DNA of 14,723 bases from Sulfurovum sp. (GCA_021159425.1 JAGGRU010000306.1:1-14723); one strand, 5' to 3'. Shown: positions 8,192-14,066, counted from the first letter of the stretch. The notes: generated from the sequence alone by a model not told the origin. Numbers and translations: made by a program.

Positions 8192-8409
8192 TTAAAAGTA
8201 CACTTTTCTTACACCCTTAATACACTTAATGGCTAAACTTATTATGTGAGCGATTATTGAAACGGTCATTTTTTGTCTCCCTTTAATCACAAAAAATGAA
8301 TACGATCTGTATCATTACCAATCTCTATAAAAATTATCTTAGTTCTCTTTGAAGATTCAATACATTTTATAACTAATGTATCTCCCACTTCTTTAATATA
8401 TAATCGCTC
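8192..8409 (-). pseudogene. decayed IS200/IS605-type transposase fragment (TnpA, Y1 HUH)
   Basis: On the minus strand one frame reads ERLYIKEVGDTLVIKC, then IESSKRTKIIFIEIGNDTDR, then IHFL and a stop at 8287. A -1 shift at the run of six T (8291-8296) continues VIKGRQKMTVSIIAHIISL, then AIKCIKGVRKVYF, to a stop at 8192. This aligns without gaps to my recollection of the IS200-like TnpA core (IKFLEIGTDKDHVHFLVQS, then about eight residues, IVKMIKSLTAREIF). The HUH motif H-V-H is R-I-H here, so the first metal-binding histidine is lost. The N-terminal third and the tyrosine-bearing C-terminus are missing. It is inactive and old. Confidence 0.6.
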
Positions 8410-8410
8410 A
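8247..8410. repeat. nested inverted repeats within the transposase scar
   Basis: TGAGCGATTAT (8247-8257) and ATAATCGCTCA (8400-8410) are perfect 11-base complements. Between them lie TCATTTTTTGT/ACAAAAAATGA (8266-8276 and 8289-8299, perfect 11 base pairs), ATCTT/AAGAT (8336-8340 and 8352-8356) and ATACATT/AATGTAT (8360-8366 and 8375-8381). The block could fold into a closed multi-branched structure. It coincides with the transposase remnant, so it may be a relic instead of a functional RNA. Confidence 0.5.
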
Positions 8411-8429
8411 TCAATATCATATCATCATG

Positions 8430-8451
8430 AAATGTCATGCGTATGACATTT
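8430..8451. repeat. perfect 9-base-pair palindromic hairpin
   Basis: AAATGTCAT (8430-8438) and ATGACATTT (8443-8451) are perfect complements around GCGT. It lies about 20 bases from the detectable transposase remnant and about 70 bases upstream of the promoter of the small lipoprotein gene. It could be an operator, an insertion-sequence end hairpin or a weak terminator. Nothing decides among these. Confidence 0.5.
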
Positions 8452-8517
8452 TAAGAATAATATCCATTAATTACAATAAAAATTGCATTTTCTGCTAAAA
8501 TTGGCAAATTAAAATTA

Positions 8518-8526
8518 TGTTATACT
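8518..8526 (+). promoter_or_regulatory. extended -10 promoter of the small lipoprotein gene
   Basis: TGTTATACT (8518-8526) has the TGn extension directly before a good -10. TTGGCA at 8501-8506 is only 14 bases upstream, too close for a normal -35, so the extension probably does the work. The ATG follows about 29 bases after the -10. Confidence 0.5.
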
Positions 8527-8554
8527 CATTAATAAAAGACCAAAAGGCAGGTTC

Positions 8555-8779
8555 ATGAAAAAGAATATCATTTTTATATTTTGCACTGTAACTGTTTTAC
8601 TTCTTGCTGCATGTGGAGAAGAGACAAAAAAAAGTTCCGCTAAAGGAATAGAAAACCCTGTAGACACCTATATGAACAGTCGTATGGATGCGATGGATAT
8701 GGCCAGACAATCAGTGAAGAAGAACAATAAGCAAATGGAAGAACAAGATAAGGCTGCGAAAGCCTTATTGGAAAAGTAG
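8555..8779 (+). CDS. small lipoprotein, function unknown
   Basis: A 74-residue protein with a classic lipoprotein signal: two lysines, a hydrophobic stretch and the lipobox LAAC with C20 as the lipidated residue. The mature 55 residues have a Ser/Lys-rich linker and then one predicted amphipathic, highly charged helix (MDMARQSVKKNNKQMEEQDK, about residues 47-66). No globular domain is recognised. The position after lipidation (G21-E22-E23) gives no inner-membrane retention aspartate at +2, so outer-membrane anchoring is likely if the enterobacterial rule applies. It has its own promoter and is convergent with the repeat-protein gene. Confidence 0.75.
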   Translation: MKKNIIFIFCTVTVLLLAACGEETKKSSAKGIENPVDTYMNSRMDAMDMARQSVKKNNKQMEEQDKAAKALLEK

Positions 8780-8785
8780 AGGAAC

Positions 8786-8800
8786 GCTTAAGTCGTAAGC
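8786..8800. terminator. weak bidirectional hairpin between convergent genes
   Basis: GCTTA-AGTCG-TAAGC fits exactly between the stop of the small lipoprotein gene and the stop of the repeat-protein gene (minus strand, stop at 8801-8803). The stem is only 5 base pairs and neither side has a T run, so termination would be weak. The location is the main argument. Confidence 0.3.
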
Positions 8801-9592
8801 CTAATCTCTACCGTGTGCTATATCAATAAGATGATACCCTTTATTCCACTGTTTGTGCATGGCTTTTCTAAAGTCAGGTATTTCACTGTTGCTTATATAT
8901 GACCCCTCTGTCTTTTTGTCATCTTTTACAAAGAGGCAGAACCATTTTCCTCCTCCGTATTCTATACTTTGGAGTGTGTATCCGTTTTTCCATCTTTGTT
9001 CTATCGCCATTGGGACACCATCCCATTCATCTATACTGTTGTACGACTGAGCTTTAAAACCTGTGTTTTTTGCAAATATACCTACCCAGGTACCTTCAGC
9101 AGGTTCTACATCCAAAAGATGGTATCCTGCTTTCCACTGTTTTTGTATCTCTTTTTGAAACTCTTCCCAGTAACGTATGTTTACAAGTGTTACATCTTTA
9201 TATTTGCTTCCTTTTGCCAGTATTCCAAGCCAGTACCCTTTACCGTTTTCTACATTAAGCAAGTCAAAGCCCTGTTTTTTATAATCCTCAACAGCTGCTT
9301 CAAACTTTTTCCAATCTCTTTTATGAACATAGACCTGCTGTTTGTACCCTGTACCTTTTGCAGAAATTGCCATCCATATGTCATCACCATATTCGAGATC
9401 AATAATATCGAATCCGTTCTGCCACTCCTTTTCAATGGCATAATTGAAATTACTCAATTTTCCACTTGAAATAAAAGACTGACCTGTATACGGTGTACCC
9501 TTTGTAAATACCCCTACCCAAAAATGTTCTGCCATAGCCAATGTCGGTATAGCCAACATCAGTACCAAAACAGTTAAAAAACTTTTTTTCAT
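8801..9592 (-). CDS. exported protein with five 48-residue repeats (DUF7477-like)
   Basis: A 263-residue protein with a signal peptide (residues 1-21, cleavage after AMA). The mature protein is five tandem repeats that start at W25, W73, W121, W169 and W217, a period of exactly 48. Each reads roughly W-V-G-I-F-A-K-G-T-G-Y-K-Q-x-Y, a variable stretch, then W-x-x-F-x-x-A-I-E-K-x-W-K-x-G-Y-x-L-x-x-V-E-Y-G. The pattern recalls DUF7477, repeats also found C-terminal to plant casein-kinase-like proteins. A closed beta-propeller-like or solenoid fold is possible but not shown. It is probably periplasmic or surface-located. It is second in an operon 13 bases after the SH3b-like gene, with AAAGGAG upstream of its start. 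Confidence 0.8.
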   Translation of the reverse strand: MKKSFLTVLVLMLAIPTLAMAEHFWVGVFTKGTPYTGQSFISSGKLSNFNYAIEKEWQNGFDIIDLEYGDDIWMAISAKGTGYKQQVYVHKRDWKKFEAAVEDYKKQGFDLLNVENGKGYWLGILAKGSKYKDVTLVNIRYWEEFQKEIQKQWKAGYHLLDVEPAEGTWVGIFAKNTGFKAQSYNSIDEWDGVPMAIEQRWKNGYTLQSIEYGGGKWFCLFVKDDKKTEGSYISNSEIPDFRKAMHKQWNKGYHLIDIAHGRD

Positions 9593-9605
9593 CTTACTTT
9601 CTCCT

Positions 9606-10205
9606 TTAATATTTATTTACCTCATCCTGCATGACTTTACTGTAAAAAGGCAGAGAACAAGCATAATCGGCTATGAGGTCTATGGAAAATGGACATAATT
9701 GTATGACCCCTATCGCGGCACGCTGTGCTTTTTTTGCAGCAGTATACAGTCCACCATTATCTCTATCTCCAGTCTCCATATAGTAATTCATTTGACGAAG
9801 GTACTTGTTACTCGCTTCTACATGATCTGAGCATGACTTATTTGAATTGATCCAAGGTAAAGAAATGGCCTGTTTTTGCCTTATCCACCCTACTGTACCG
9901 TCAAGAGGATTGATGATCTTATAATAGTTTTCATACTTCTCCAGAATATTCGTTATTGTTCCCGGATCTATCTCTCCTACCTTCCTTGCTTCACTAAAGC
10001 TTGAAGGCTGATCCCAGAGAATGATCTTTTTTGCATATAAACCATTCATACATTTATTTTTATTGTACAAAGCTGCCAAAGACTCATCCGGATATAATAC
10101 AGAAACATTCTGACCGGATGAACTCTGGTAAAGATCTCCACCTGCCATCAGCAACGTTAGAGAAAATATCCAAATTGCAATAAATAACTTTTTATGACTC
10201 TGCAT
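9606..10205 (-). CDS. exported protein with SH3b-like domain
   Basis: A 199-residue protein with an N-terminal hydrophobic segment (about residues 7-22) that is a signal peptide or anchor. No clear cleavage motif is seen. Residues about 57-116 look like a bacterial SH3 domain: YAKKIILWDQPS, GEIDPGTITNILEKYENYYK, and the hallmark G-W-I at 106-108. The rest is helical with four cysteines in all (C52, C125, C171, C183), possibly forming disulfides in the periplasm. SH3b domains often bind cell-wall peptides, but no catalytic domain is attached. It is the first gene of a two-gene operon with the five-repeat protein, suggesting they act together. Confidence 0.7.
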   Translation of the reverse strand: MQSHKKLFIAIWIFSLTLLMAGGDLYQSSSGQNVSVLYPDESLAALYNKNKCMNGLYAKKIILWDQPSSFSEARKVGEIDPGTITNILEKYENYYKIINPLDGTVGWIRQKQAISLPWINSNKSCSDHVEASNKYLRQMNYYMETGDRDNGGLYTAAKKAQRAAIGVIQLCPFSIDLIADYACSLPFYSKVMQDEVNKY

Positions 10206-10228
10206 CGGCTTCCTTTTTTCCTACTTAT

Positions 10229-10234
10229 ATTATA
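10229..10234 (-). promoter_or_regulatory. -10 element of the SH3b-repeat protein operon
   Basis: A perfect TATAAT on the minus strand lies 23 bases before the SH3b-like gene's ATG. The expected -35 region is AT-rich without a good match, as usual in this phylum. AGGAAG is correctly placed before the start. Confidence 0.5.
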
Positions 10235-10302
10235 TCTTTACTATAATTAATTTAACTGAATTTTATTATATGATCATCTTCAGTATCTGGATATTTCAAA
10301 CT

Positions 10303-10331
10303 TTGAAAGGCAAAGCAATTTAGTGTATACT
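10303..10331 (+). promoter_or_regulatory. sigma70 promoter of the MORN-variant lipoprotein gene
   Basis: TTGAAA (10303-10308) and TATACT (10326-10331) are separated by exactly 17 bases. Transcription would start near 10338, just before the lipoprotein gene. It may also serve the metallopeptidase and zinc-ribbon genes, which follow closely with no visible terminator. Confidence 0.75.
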
Positions 10332-10364
10332 AATGTTAATATTTTTAACTGAATGGGGCGTTTA

Positions 10365-10820
10365 ATGGTTTACAAAAAATTATCTCTACTACTTTCTATC
10401 TTTACAATTTTATTCTTCACTGGGTGTGAGTCACCCAGTCTTTTTGGCGGGAAGGTCGAAACAGAATATTTTACAGGTGGGCAGATCAGTTCTACTTACA
10501 CATGGAGTGATGAAAGTGGGAAAAATGGTATTCTTAGAAAATTTGGTTACGATGGGAAAATGACTTCAAGCGTACATATTAGAAATGGAGTGAAAGATGG
10601 GATTGAAACACTGTATGATCCTCACGGACGAGTAATCAAACAAATTCCATATGTGAATGGGAGAATACACGGTATTGAAAAAGCATTCTATCCTAATGGC
10701 AGCAGAATGATAACCTATACATACCAATATGGCATGAAAAATGGATACGCATTTGCTTATAACATGGATGGAACTGTAAGCAAAAAAGCAAAATTTAAAA
10801 ATAATAAACTTGTCCGCTAA
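10365..10820 (+). CDS. lipoprotein with MORN-variant (YwqK-like) repeats
   Basis: Begins MVYKKLSLLLSIFTILFFTG and then C21, a lipoprotein signal with the lipobox FTGC. The mature part has YwqK/MORN-variant units: GVKDGIETLYDPHGRVIKQI, then GRIHGIEKAFYPNGSRMITY, then GMKNGYAFAYNMDGTVSKKA, each with the N-G-x-x-x-G-x-x-x-x-Y-x-x-x-G rhythm. Such repeats are beta-strand hairpins found in envelope and immunity-like proteins. The family label antitoxin YwqK is inherited and should not be read as function. An upstream in-frame ATG at 10353 has no ribosome site, while GGGG sits 6 bases before 10365, so the later start is chosen. The metallopeptidase gene starts 5 bases downstream. Confidence 0.75.
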   Translation: MVYKKLSLLLSIFTILFFTGCESPSLFGGKVETEYFTGGQISSTYTWSDESGKNGILRKFGYDGKMTSSVHIRNGVKDGIETLYDPHGRVIKQIPYVNGRIHGIEKAFYPNGSRMITYTYQYGMKNGYAFAYNMDGTVSKKAKFKNNKLVR

Positions 10821-10825
10821 GAAAA

Positions 10826-11500
10826 ATGGATCTTCTACCACGATATACCCATATCGTCAATAACAGACTTAAACACACTTATTTGACATTTGATGAAGAG
10901 GGAAACCTTGTCATCAAATCTCCTAAAGTATCACAAGCTTACCTAGAAAAACTTCTTCTTAAAAAGTCTGTCTGGATAAACAGATCCAGAGAAAAGATAT
11001 TAGAGAAAAAAGGAAAGATATTAGACTTTAAAGATCCGAAAGAATTATATTTGTACGGCAGATCACATACATTAAAATTAGAAAAGCATACAAAAAAAAG
11101 AACAAACCTTACTTTCAAAGAAGAAGAATTCATTTTATATTACAGCGACTACAATGAAGAGATCTTCCAAAAGCATATTAACCATTTTTATAAAGAAGAA
11201 GCAAAACAATTCATACCTTCTCTTGTAGAAAGATGGTCTGAGATCATGGGACTCAGGCCCAATAAAATATCATTTCGTAAAACAAAACGTCAATGGGGAA
11301 GTTGTTCCGGAAAAAATGATCTGAGTTTTAACACAATGATGATGAAACTCCCACGTGATGTGATACAATACATCATTGTGCATGAACTGGCACATATCAA
11401 ACATAAACATCATCAGAAAGATTTTTGGCAAGAGATCGAAAAATATATGCCAGAGTATAAACAACACGTTACAGAATTAAAAAAATATTCTGCAAAATAA
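10826..11500 (+). CDS. YgjP-type zinc metallopeptidase (DUF45, SprT-like fold)
   Basis: A 224-residue protein of the YgjP/DUF45 family. Signatures are KRQWGSCSGKNDLSFN (155-169, family WGSCs motif) and the zinc site V-HELAH (H186, E187, H190) with a third histidine, H196, in HHQKDFW, which matches the family pattern H-x3-FW. N-terminal residues 1-110 are the usual beta-rich part with lysine-rich stretches. No signal peptide is seen, so it is cytoplasmic. The family is predicted to be a peptidase, but substrates are largely unknown. Position 5 bases after the lipoprotein stop suggests one operon. The ribosome site is weak. Confidence 0.88.
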   Translation: MDLLPRYTHIVNNRLKHTYLTFDEEGNLVIKSPKVSQAYLEKLLLKKSVWINRSREKILEKKGKILDFKDPKELYLYGRSHTLKLEKHTKKRTNLTFKEEEFILYYSDYNEEIFQKHINHFYKEEAKQFIPSLVERWSEIMGLRPNKISFRKTKRQWGSCSGKNDLSFNTMMMKLPRDVIQYIIVHELAHIKHKHHQKDFWQEIEKYMPEYKQHVTELKKYSAK

Positions 11501-11533
11501 GGAGTACCCATCGATATTTATGTTTTAGCTTTT

Positions 11534-11782
11534 ATGCTTATAATCTTAATAGGCTCAGTCTCTGTCTATATCTACTACCTCAAAGAAAAAAAAGAGGAAC
11601 TTGACAGTATCAAAAGAGGATTTTGTCCAAAATGCCATCAAAGATCCATAGAATTGACAGATCAAAGATCTGGTGGATGTTCCGGACCTAAACTTCTTTC
11701 ATTTCAATGTCTGGAGTGTGGATATACAAACTCTTTTGCCGTAGAAAATGACGGAAGTTGCGGTTCTGGCGGATGTCGATAG
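11534..11782 (+). CDS. small membrane-anchored zinc-ribbon protein
   Basis: At least 82 residues: an N-terminal transmembrane helix, a Lys/Glu linker, then a zinc ribbon with CPKC (C31, C34) and CLEC (C59, C62), an extra C49 in GGCSGPK, and a Cys/Gly tail GSCGSGGC. The ribbon would face the cytoplasm if the helix is a simple anchor, which is not certain. The start is unclear. AAGGAG (11499-11504) is 29 bases before this ATG, too far. The frame stays open back to the previous stop, and ATC at 11510 (5 bases after AAGGAG) or ATT at 11516 would give a fuller membrane helix (IDIYVLAFMLIILIGSVSVY). The annotated ATG is the conservative choice. It is probably co-transcribed with the metallopeptidase. 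Confidence 0.7.
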   Translation: MLIILIGSVSVYIYYLKEKKEELDSIKRGFCPKCHQRSIELTDQRSGGCSGPKLLSFQCLECGYTNSFAVENDGSCGSGGCR

Positions 11783-11811
11783 TTGACACATAAGTTATAT
11801 CATGATATAAC
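11783..11811 (+). promoter_or_regulatory. consensus sigma70 promoter of the globin gene
   Basis: TTGACA (11783-11788), a 17-base spacer and TATAAC (11806-11811). The -35 is perfect and the -10 nearly so. It starts right at the stop of the zinc-ribbon gene, so the globin has its own control. A strong promoter paired with an operator-like palindrome suggests repression under normal growth. Confidence 0.85.
11794..11811. promoter_or_regulatory. 18-base perfect palindrome, probable operator
   Basis: GTTATATCATGATATAAC is its own reverse complement over all 18 bases and covers the right half of the promoter spacer plus the whole -10. A bound protein would block RNA polymerase, so a repressor site is the natural reading. 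It does not match the FNR (TTGAT-N4-ATCAA) or NssR (TTAAC-N4-GTTAA) consensus exactly, though the 7-4-7 symmetry is compatible with several families. Confidence 0.7.
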
Positions 11812-11829
11812 ATTCTAAAAAGGCATTTC

Positions 11830-12294
11830 ATGAATTTTTCCGCAAGCTCACTTAATTTTACTATTCTCCCTTACCAGGAAGGTATTACTCCACCGGTCAC
11901 CAAACCAAACCCTGGATTTTTAACAGACATCGGTGAAGAAGGTATGCGTGAACTTCTTAACAGGTTTTATACCTGTCTCTTTGAGAGTCCGATCAAAGGA
12001 CTTTTTCCTCAAGAGATAGATGTAATGAAAGATGCAGGACAAACATCGGCAGATTTTTTCATACAGATCTGCGGGGGGACACCCTACTTCAATCAAAACC
12101 GCGGTGCTCCGCAAATGGGAAGAAGGCATGCTCCCTTTGCCATTACTCCGGATGCCAGACTGCATTGGATCATCTGTTTTGAAGAAGCACTTCAACCTAT
12201 TATCAATGACAAGCAAAGCTCTGAAGAGAACATCCAAAGCTTTTGGGATTACATCAATGTCTTTTCTATATGGATGATAAACGCCAGAGCTTAA
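11830..12294 (+). CDS. truncated haemoglobin, group II-like
   Basis: A 154-residue haem protein of the 2-on-2 globin family, likely handling O2, NO or reactive nitrogen species in the cytoplasm. Residues visible by family pattern: B10 tyrosine at Y47 (LLNRFYTCLF), the LFP turn at 58-60, GGTPYF at 82-87, proximal F8 histidine at H100 in MGRRHAPFAI, and G8 tryptophan at W113 (LHWIICFEEAL). An N-terminal extension of about 30 residues precedes the globin fold. Three cysteines (C49, C81, C116) are present. It is driven by its own operator-bearing promoter and converges on msrBA with a 3-base gap. It is not the group III type I recall for Campylobacter Ctb. Confidence 0.85.
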   Translation: MNFSASSLNFTILPYQEGITPPVTKPNPGFLTDIGEEGMRELLNRFYTCLFESPIKGLFPQEIDVMKDAGQTSADFFIQICGGTPYFNQNRGAPQMGRRHAPFAITPDARLHWIICFEEALQPIINDKQSSEENIQSFWDYINVFSIWMINARA

Positions 12295-12297
12295 CTT

Positions 12298-13242
12298 TTA
12301 AAACCTCTTTACTCGCGTATGGCAGTAAGGGGTTCCTCCCTTACGTTCATAATGATCCTGGTGATACTCTTCTGCTGTGTAAAAAGGTGTTTTATCTAAT
12401 ACTTTTGTAGCTACTTTCAATCCCTTACTTTCCAATATCTTTATAAGTCTGTTGGTAACTTCTCTCTCCTCTTTATTGTTTACAAAAACTGCAGAGAGGT
12501 ATTGACTTCCAATATCCGGCCCCTGCCCGTTTGTTTGAGAGGGGTCATGTATTTCAAAAAAAGTTTTAGCCAAAGTTTCGTAACTTACTTTTGAAGGATC
12601 GTAAAGCACTTCTACGGTTTCCAAATGTCCGGTATTTTTGTATATAACATCTTTATAACTGGGGTTGCTCATATTGCCACCCATGAATCCGGAAGTCACT
12701 TCTTTTACCCCTTTTATCTTCTCAAGATAATACTCAACACCCCAAAAACAGCCACCTGCAAAATATGCTTTCTTCAAACTTGAAGTGACTGCATTCTTTT
12801 TAACTATTTTTTGTTTTGCAAACTGTAAAGAGACAGAGTTGACACAGTGACGTACATTTTTCTTTGTCAAGCCCTCACCTTTAAAGACATGGCCCATATG
12901 CGCTCCACAATTTGTACAAACGATCTCTGTACGTCTTCCGTCTTTATCTGGTACTTCCTTAATGGCTCCGGGGATGGCATTATCAAAACTGGGCCATCCA
13001 CAATGGGAATCAAATTTGTCATCCGATCTGTAAAGGGAGGCATTACATACTTTACATTTGTAAACACCTTTGTCTGTAGTCTTTACATATTCACCGGAAA
13101 AAGCACGTTCCGTTCCTTTGTCAACAATGACATGTTTTTCAAAGGGTGTTAAATTCTTTAATTTTGTTGTCCAAGGCTTCTGGTTCTCTGCTGAAACAAA
13201 AGTGATAACTGTGAATAAGAATGTTAATATGATTTTTTGCAT
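12298..13242 (-). CDS. msrBA: exported MsrB-MsrA fusion, peptide methionine sulfoxide reductase
   Basis: Reduces both methionine sulfoxide stereoisomers in oxidised proteins. Residues 1-18 are a signal peptide (FVSA|EN), placing it in the periplasm. The MsrB domain (about 25-145) has zinc cysteines C63/C66 and C109/C112, CGWPSF at 81-86 and catalytic C133 in RHCVNS. The MsrA domain (about 157-310) has the catalytic GGCFWG (C165), GHLETVEV, QYLSAVF, EEYHQDHY and a recycling-type cysteine C307. The domain order is B then A, whereas many fusions I know (PilB type) are A then B. A possible -10 (TATAGT, 13270-13275 on the minus strand) lies upstream, and read-through from the DoxX gene is also likely (59-base gap). 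Confidence 0.95.
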   Translation of the reverse strand: MQKIILTFLFTVITFVSAENQKPWTTKLKNLTPFEKHVIVDKGTERAFSGEYVKTTDKGVYKCKVCNASLYRSDDKFDSHCGWPSFDNAIPGAIKEVPDKDGRRTEIVCTNCGAHMGHVFKGEGLTKKNVRHCVNSVSLQFAKQKIVKKNAVTSSLKKAYFAGGCFWGVEYYLEKIKGVKEVTSGFMGGNMSNPSYKDVIYKNTGHLETVEVLYDPSKVSYETLAKTFFEIHDPSQTNGQGPDIGSQYLSAVFVNNKEEREVTNRLIKILESKGLKVATKVLDKTPFYTAEEYHQDHYERKGGTPYCHTRVKRF

Positions 13243-13301
13243 TTTTTACCTTTTAAATAATTTTACAGCACTATACAACCCCTATGTGTAATCAAAATGT
13301 A

Positions 13302-13685
13302 CTAATCTCTGCTTATCGCATATTTTCCGGAACCTAAAAGTACAATAGCCAAGGCACTTAAAAGATAAAACATTGGTACTTCCAATGCCCATGCACCATG
13401 TCCGCCCACCTTTAAGAAGGCAGAAATTTGTGTTAAATAGATCGCAACTGCCATATTGAAAGCGATCACTCCAGCCCATACTCTACTTTTCCATCCCAAA
13501 ATTAAAAGAAGAGGTGCAAGTATTTCACCCACATAGACGCCATAAGCCAAAAATTCAGGTAAGCCATGCGCCACAACAAGCATTTTTATGAATCCTATGC
13601 CATGTATAGCCTTATGCACCCCATGAAAGAGCATTAATCCTCCGAGCATCAATCGCAATAGTAATTTTCCAATATGTTCTGACAT
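13302..13685 (-). CDS. DoxX-family membrane protein
   Basis: A four-helix inner-membrane protein of the DoxX/DoxD family. Helices are roughly GKLLLRLMLGGLMLFHGVHK (first), LAYGVYVGEILAPLLLILGW (second), VWAGVIAFNMAVAIYLTQ (third) and MFYLLSALAIVLLGSGKYAI (fourth). The glycine- and histidine-bearing first helix (L-F-H-G-x-H-K) is a family feature. Family members are linked to thiosulfate:quinone oxidation or to redox and thiol stress. The latter fits the msrBA neighbour. The frame opens at 13709 (MMLKKRLMMSEH). AAAAAGG lies 6 bases before the ATG at 13685, which gives the usual short N-terminus (127 residues), so that start is used. Confidence 0.85.
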   Translation of the reverse strand: MSEHIGKLLLRLMLGGLMLFHGVHKAIHGIGFIKMLVVAHGLPEFLAYGVYVGEILAPLLLILGWKSRVWAGVIAFNMAVAIYLTQISAFLKVGGHGAWALEVPMFYLLSALAIVLLGSGKYAISRD

Positions 13686-13741
13686 CATCAACCTTTTTTT
13701 TAACATCATATCATAGAATCCTCTAAATCAACATAGCAATA

Positions 13742-13810
13742 AAAATACGCAATTACAGGACACCGTATGAAGTGTTTTTTACAGAAGTTGCTAGGAAGTT
13801 AGCTGCTTGA
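13742..13810 (+). pseudogene. C-terminal fragment of an IS30-family-type transposase
   Basis: The plus-strand frame reads KIRNYRTPYEVFFTEVARKL, then A-A and a stop at 13808-13810. The core YRTPYEVFF is the C-terminal hallmark I know from IS30-family transposases (R-P-R-K-x-L-G-Y-x-T-P-Y-E-V-F). Everything upstream of the last 22 residues is missing: the frame runs into the region before the DoxX gene without a recognisable DDE domain. It is a deletion remnant, too short for a certain family call. Confidence 0.5.
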
Positions 13811-13815
13811 TTAAG

Positions 13816-13990
13816 GTGGAATTGCGTTAGTGATTAGAATTGGCGATATGTGCATGTAAAATTAAATTCTCCCTGAAACTCCGTTAATAAAGGCTTCAAG
13901 CTGTGTGACCGATAGTGCAAGTATCATAGTTTTTTCTTAAAGTATCATAGGGCAAATCTTAGCAGATAGTAGCTTAATGGTAATATTTTC
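13816..13990. other. intergenic scar with two 11-base direct repeats
   Basis: No gene is recognised. AAGTATCATAG occurs at 13919-13929 and again at 13940-13950, with starts exactly 21 bases apart (two helical turns). The DNA between 13816 and 13915 shows no further protein similarity that I can see in either strand. The stretch lies between a transposase remnant and an orphan promoter, so decay of a mobile element is the simplest explanation. Confidence 0.5.
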
Positions 13991-14020
13991 TTGACATAAA
14001 AGAATAAAGTGTAATATAAT
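13991..14020 (+). promoter_or_regulatory. perfect consensus sigma70 promoter without a downstream gene
   Basis: TTGACA (13991-13996), an 18-base spacer and TATAAT (14015-14020). Both hexamers are perfect. Transcription would begin near 14027 and read rightward, against the toxin-antitoxin genes. No open reading frame or complete RNA gene follows. A tRNA-like fragment does. Confidence 0.8.
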
Positions 14021-14036
14021 GGTGGTGTGGAGGAGA

Positions 14037-14066
14037 GGTAGTGCAGCTGTATCTCGTTAGAATACC
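14037..14066 (+). pseudogene. tRNA-Asp-like 5' half, interrupted
   Basis: GGTAGTGCAGCTG (14037-14049), then TATCTC, then GTTAGAATACC (14056-14066). Without the six-base insert this is nearly the D-arm region of bacterial tRNA-Asp as I know it (GGTAGTTCAGCTGGTTAGAA and TACC). No anticodon arm, T arm or CCA end follows, so it cannot be a working tRNA. Its position just after a consensus promoter is where a real tRNA would sit, supporting a broken tRNA gene. Confidence 0.45.

Noticed and set aside
8430..8451. Perfect hairpin considered as a Rho-independent terminator
   Set aside because: The stem is AT-rich and only a short T run follows. The nearest upstream plus-strand gene is the tRNA more than 300 bases away.
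8969..9469. 166-codon plus-strand frame opposite the repeat-protein gene
   Set aside because: Phenylalanine- and cysteine-rich shadow produced by the 48-residue repeats in the true minus-strand gene.
10353..10364. Upstream ATG as start of the MORN-variant lipoprotein
   Set aside because: No ribosome site precedes it, and the later ATG at 10365 gives a cleaner lipoprotein signal with GGGG at suitable spacing.
13919..13950. Direct repeats considered as a CRISPR array or plasmid iterons
   Set aside because: Only two 11-base copies with a 10-base gap, and no cas or replication genes. Too little for either.
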